Below are positions 63,105 through 64,000 of a DNA stretch of 64,000 nucleotides, in pieces. The notes under the pieces are model-generated. The model saw only the letters and a program-made list of their open reading frames with translations. It searched no databases and was not told where the DNA came from. The first letter of the stretch is position 1; each line of letters starts with the position of its first letter. Origin of the DNA: Litoditis marina (lineage: Eukaryota; Nematoda; Chromadorea; Rhabditida; Rhabditidae); contig OZ038438.1 of assembly GCA_964036275.1 (NCBI GenBank), positions 13,991,220 through 14,055,219 on the forward strand, in the 5' to 3' direction. The position numbers and the translations under genes are program-made.

Positions 63105-63154
63105 TGTAGTTTTATCTCGTTGACTTCTGTAGTGTGCACCGCGATCAAACTACA
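63105..63154. mobile_element. TGTAGTTTGATC family element (50 bp)
   Basis: Ends TGTAGTTTTATCTCG and CGCGATCAAACTACA, only 80 bases from the preceding copy. It is among the shortest forms seen, nearly reduced to its two ends. Confidence 0.6.
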
Positions 63155-64000
63155 ATAAGAAAATGGTTATTCCTAAAATGCAATACACCGCTTGTGCGTT
63201 TCTTCGCACAGTTGCTATCACAAATAAGTTCTAGGTGTTCCTCATGACGAATATTTAAAAATTAGATTGTGCATTCTAAGTTCAAATGGATGGGTAAAAC
63301 AGGTAGTAAAGTTCATGAACCTGAGCTATATTGGTCGCCTCAAATAGCTAAATTATTTTTTTCTGACCTAAACTCACAAGAAAAATTGCTCTATATGAAC
63401 AGATGAACGGTTACAATTGAGACTGAAGCAATTGAAAACATATACGAATTTTCGTGTTAGTTTAGTAAACACTGTAAATAAGCCTCGCTGGTGTGGCTAT
63501 ACAACGCTCTGCAGTCGTCTAAAATCAGTTGGATGCGTGAATATCGGTAAAGTACAAACAACAGTGAAAAATTTGTTAAATTTTTGTCACGACTGACATC
63601 GATAGAAAGAACCTCAAACAAAGTGTTACATTGAATATCGTTTTTTTTGTTAATTAATAGCTTCTCTATTCCAGGACCAGAATCATCCAAAATTACCACT
63701 GAGACACAACTTAGCAGAGGTGAGACTGCTCTACATTCTATTATTCAGTATATACACCATATCATAATTATTGTAGTTCTCTATGTAAAGTAATGACTCA
63801 GGCACAATGTAAGCGATTCCCGCGCTGCTGTCAAAAAATCCAGTTTTGCGAAGTATGACAAAATATGGAAATTTAAATATACACTGTTCCACTTCGTACA
63901 CACTCAATTTGCATTGGAAACAGTTGTTTGAAAATGTGTGTAGGAGTCGGATAAGGGTTTGAGCTATATAGTCGTCACCAACGGAAAGGCTTGAGGGTAC
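63155..64000. other. Right end of the window, no gene seen
   Basis: AT-rich sequence with one 80-codon minus-strand frame (63,457-63,699) lacking recognisable content. TGTAGGAGTCGGATAAGG near 63,940 resembles one end of the TIR element related to Satellite 2, but no partner is visible before the window stops. Confidence 0.45.

Overview
The window looks like nuclear DNA of a nematode, probably a free-living rhabditid. The intergenic DNA is AT-rich. Genes are broken into many small exons with acceptors close to TTTTCAG. Three of the four gene models have an acceptor-like site 0-6 bases before the start codon, which suggests spliced-leader trans-splicing. Two of the four encode readily recognised animal proteins, epsin and ethanolamine kinase. 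I cannot name the species.

Layout. (1) Positions 1-11,070 are a GC-richer satellite of about 73 tandem 151-bp monomers that runs off the left edge. (2) A 390-bp non-repeated spacer follows. (3) Positions 11,463-18,862 are a second, unrelated satellite of about 47 tandem 156-bp monomers. Both arrays have higher-order structure: 10-mer and 9-mer blocks in the first, and a 14-mer of about 2,184 bp in the second. (4) Positions 18,863-64,000 are gene-bearing DNA with at least five families of small inverted-repeat elements.

Four gene models could be assembled exon by exon with consistent reading phase. A minus-strand epsin (24,105-29,244; 11 exons, 450 aa) is a clathrin adaptor. A plus-strand ethanolamine kinase (37,085-41,139; 10 exons, 345 aa) performs the first step of the CDP-ethanolamine pathway. 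A plus-strand unrecognised gene (44,083-45,780; 7 exons, 263 aa) has a GC-AG intron. A minus-strand secreted mosaic protein (47,028-58,460; 22 exons, 858 aa) has a signal peptide, a dermatopontin-like module, a Thr/Pro-rich mucin-like stretch, a long low-complexity region and a C-terminal cysteine-rich lustrin-like module. The genes do not form an operon or an obvious pathway.

The most interesting signals are in the repeats. The 156-bp satellite shares its end sequence with a dispersed terminal-inverted-repeat element found in three places in the same window, so the satellite may have grown out of a transposon end. The outermost satellite monomers keep a CCCAAA/TTTGGG inverted repeat that most internal monomers have lost. 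A 2.4-kb foldback element contains a 21-bp tandem array in one arm. All gene models were built by eye from splice signals and phase, without transcript evidence.
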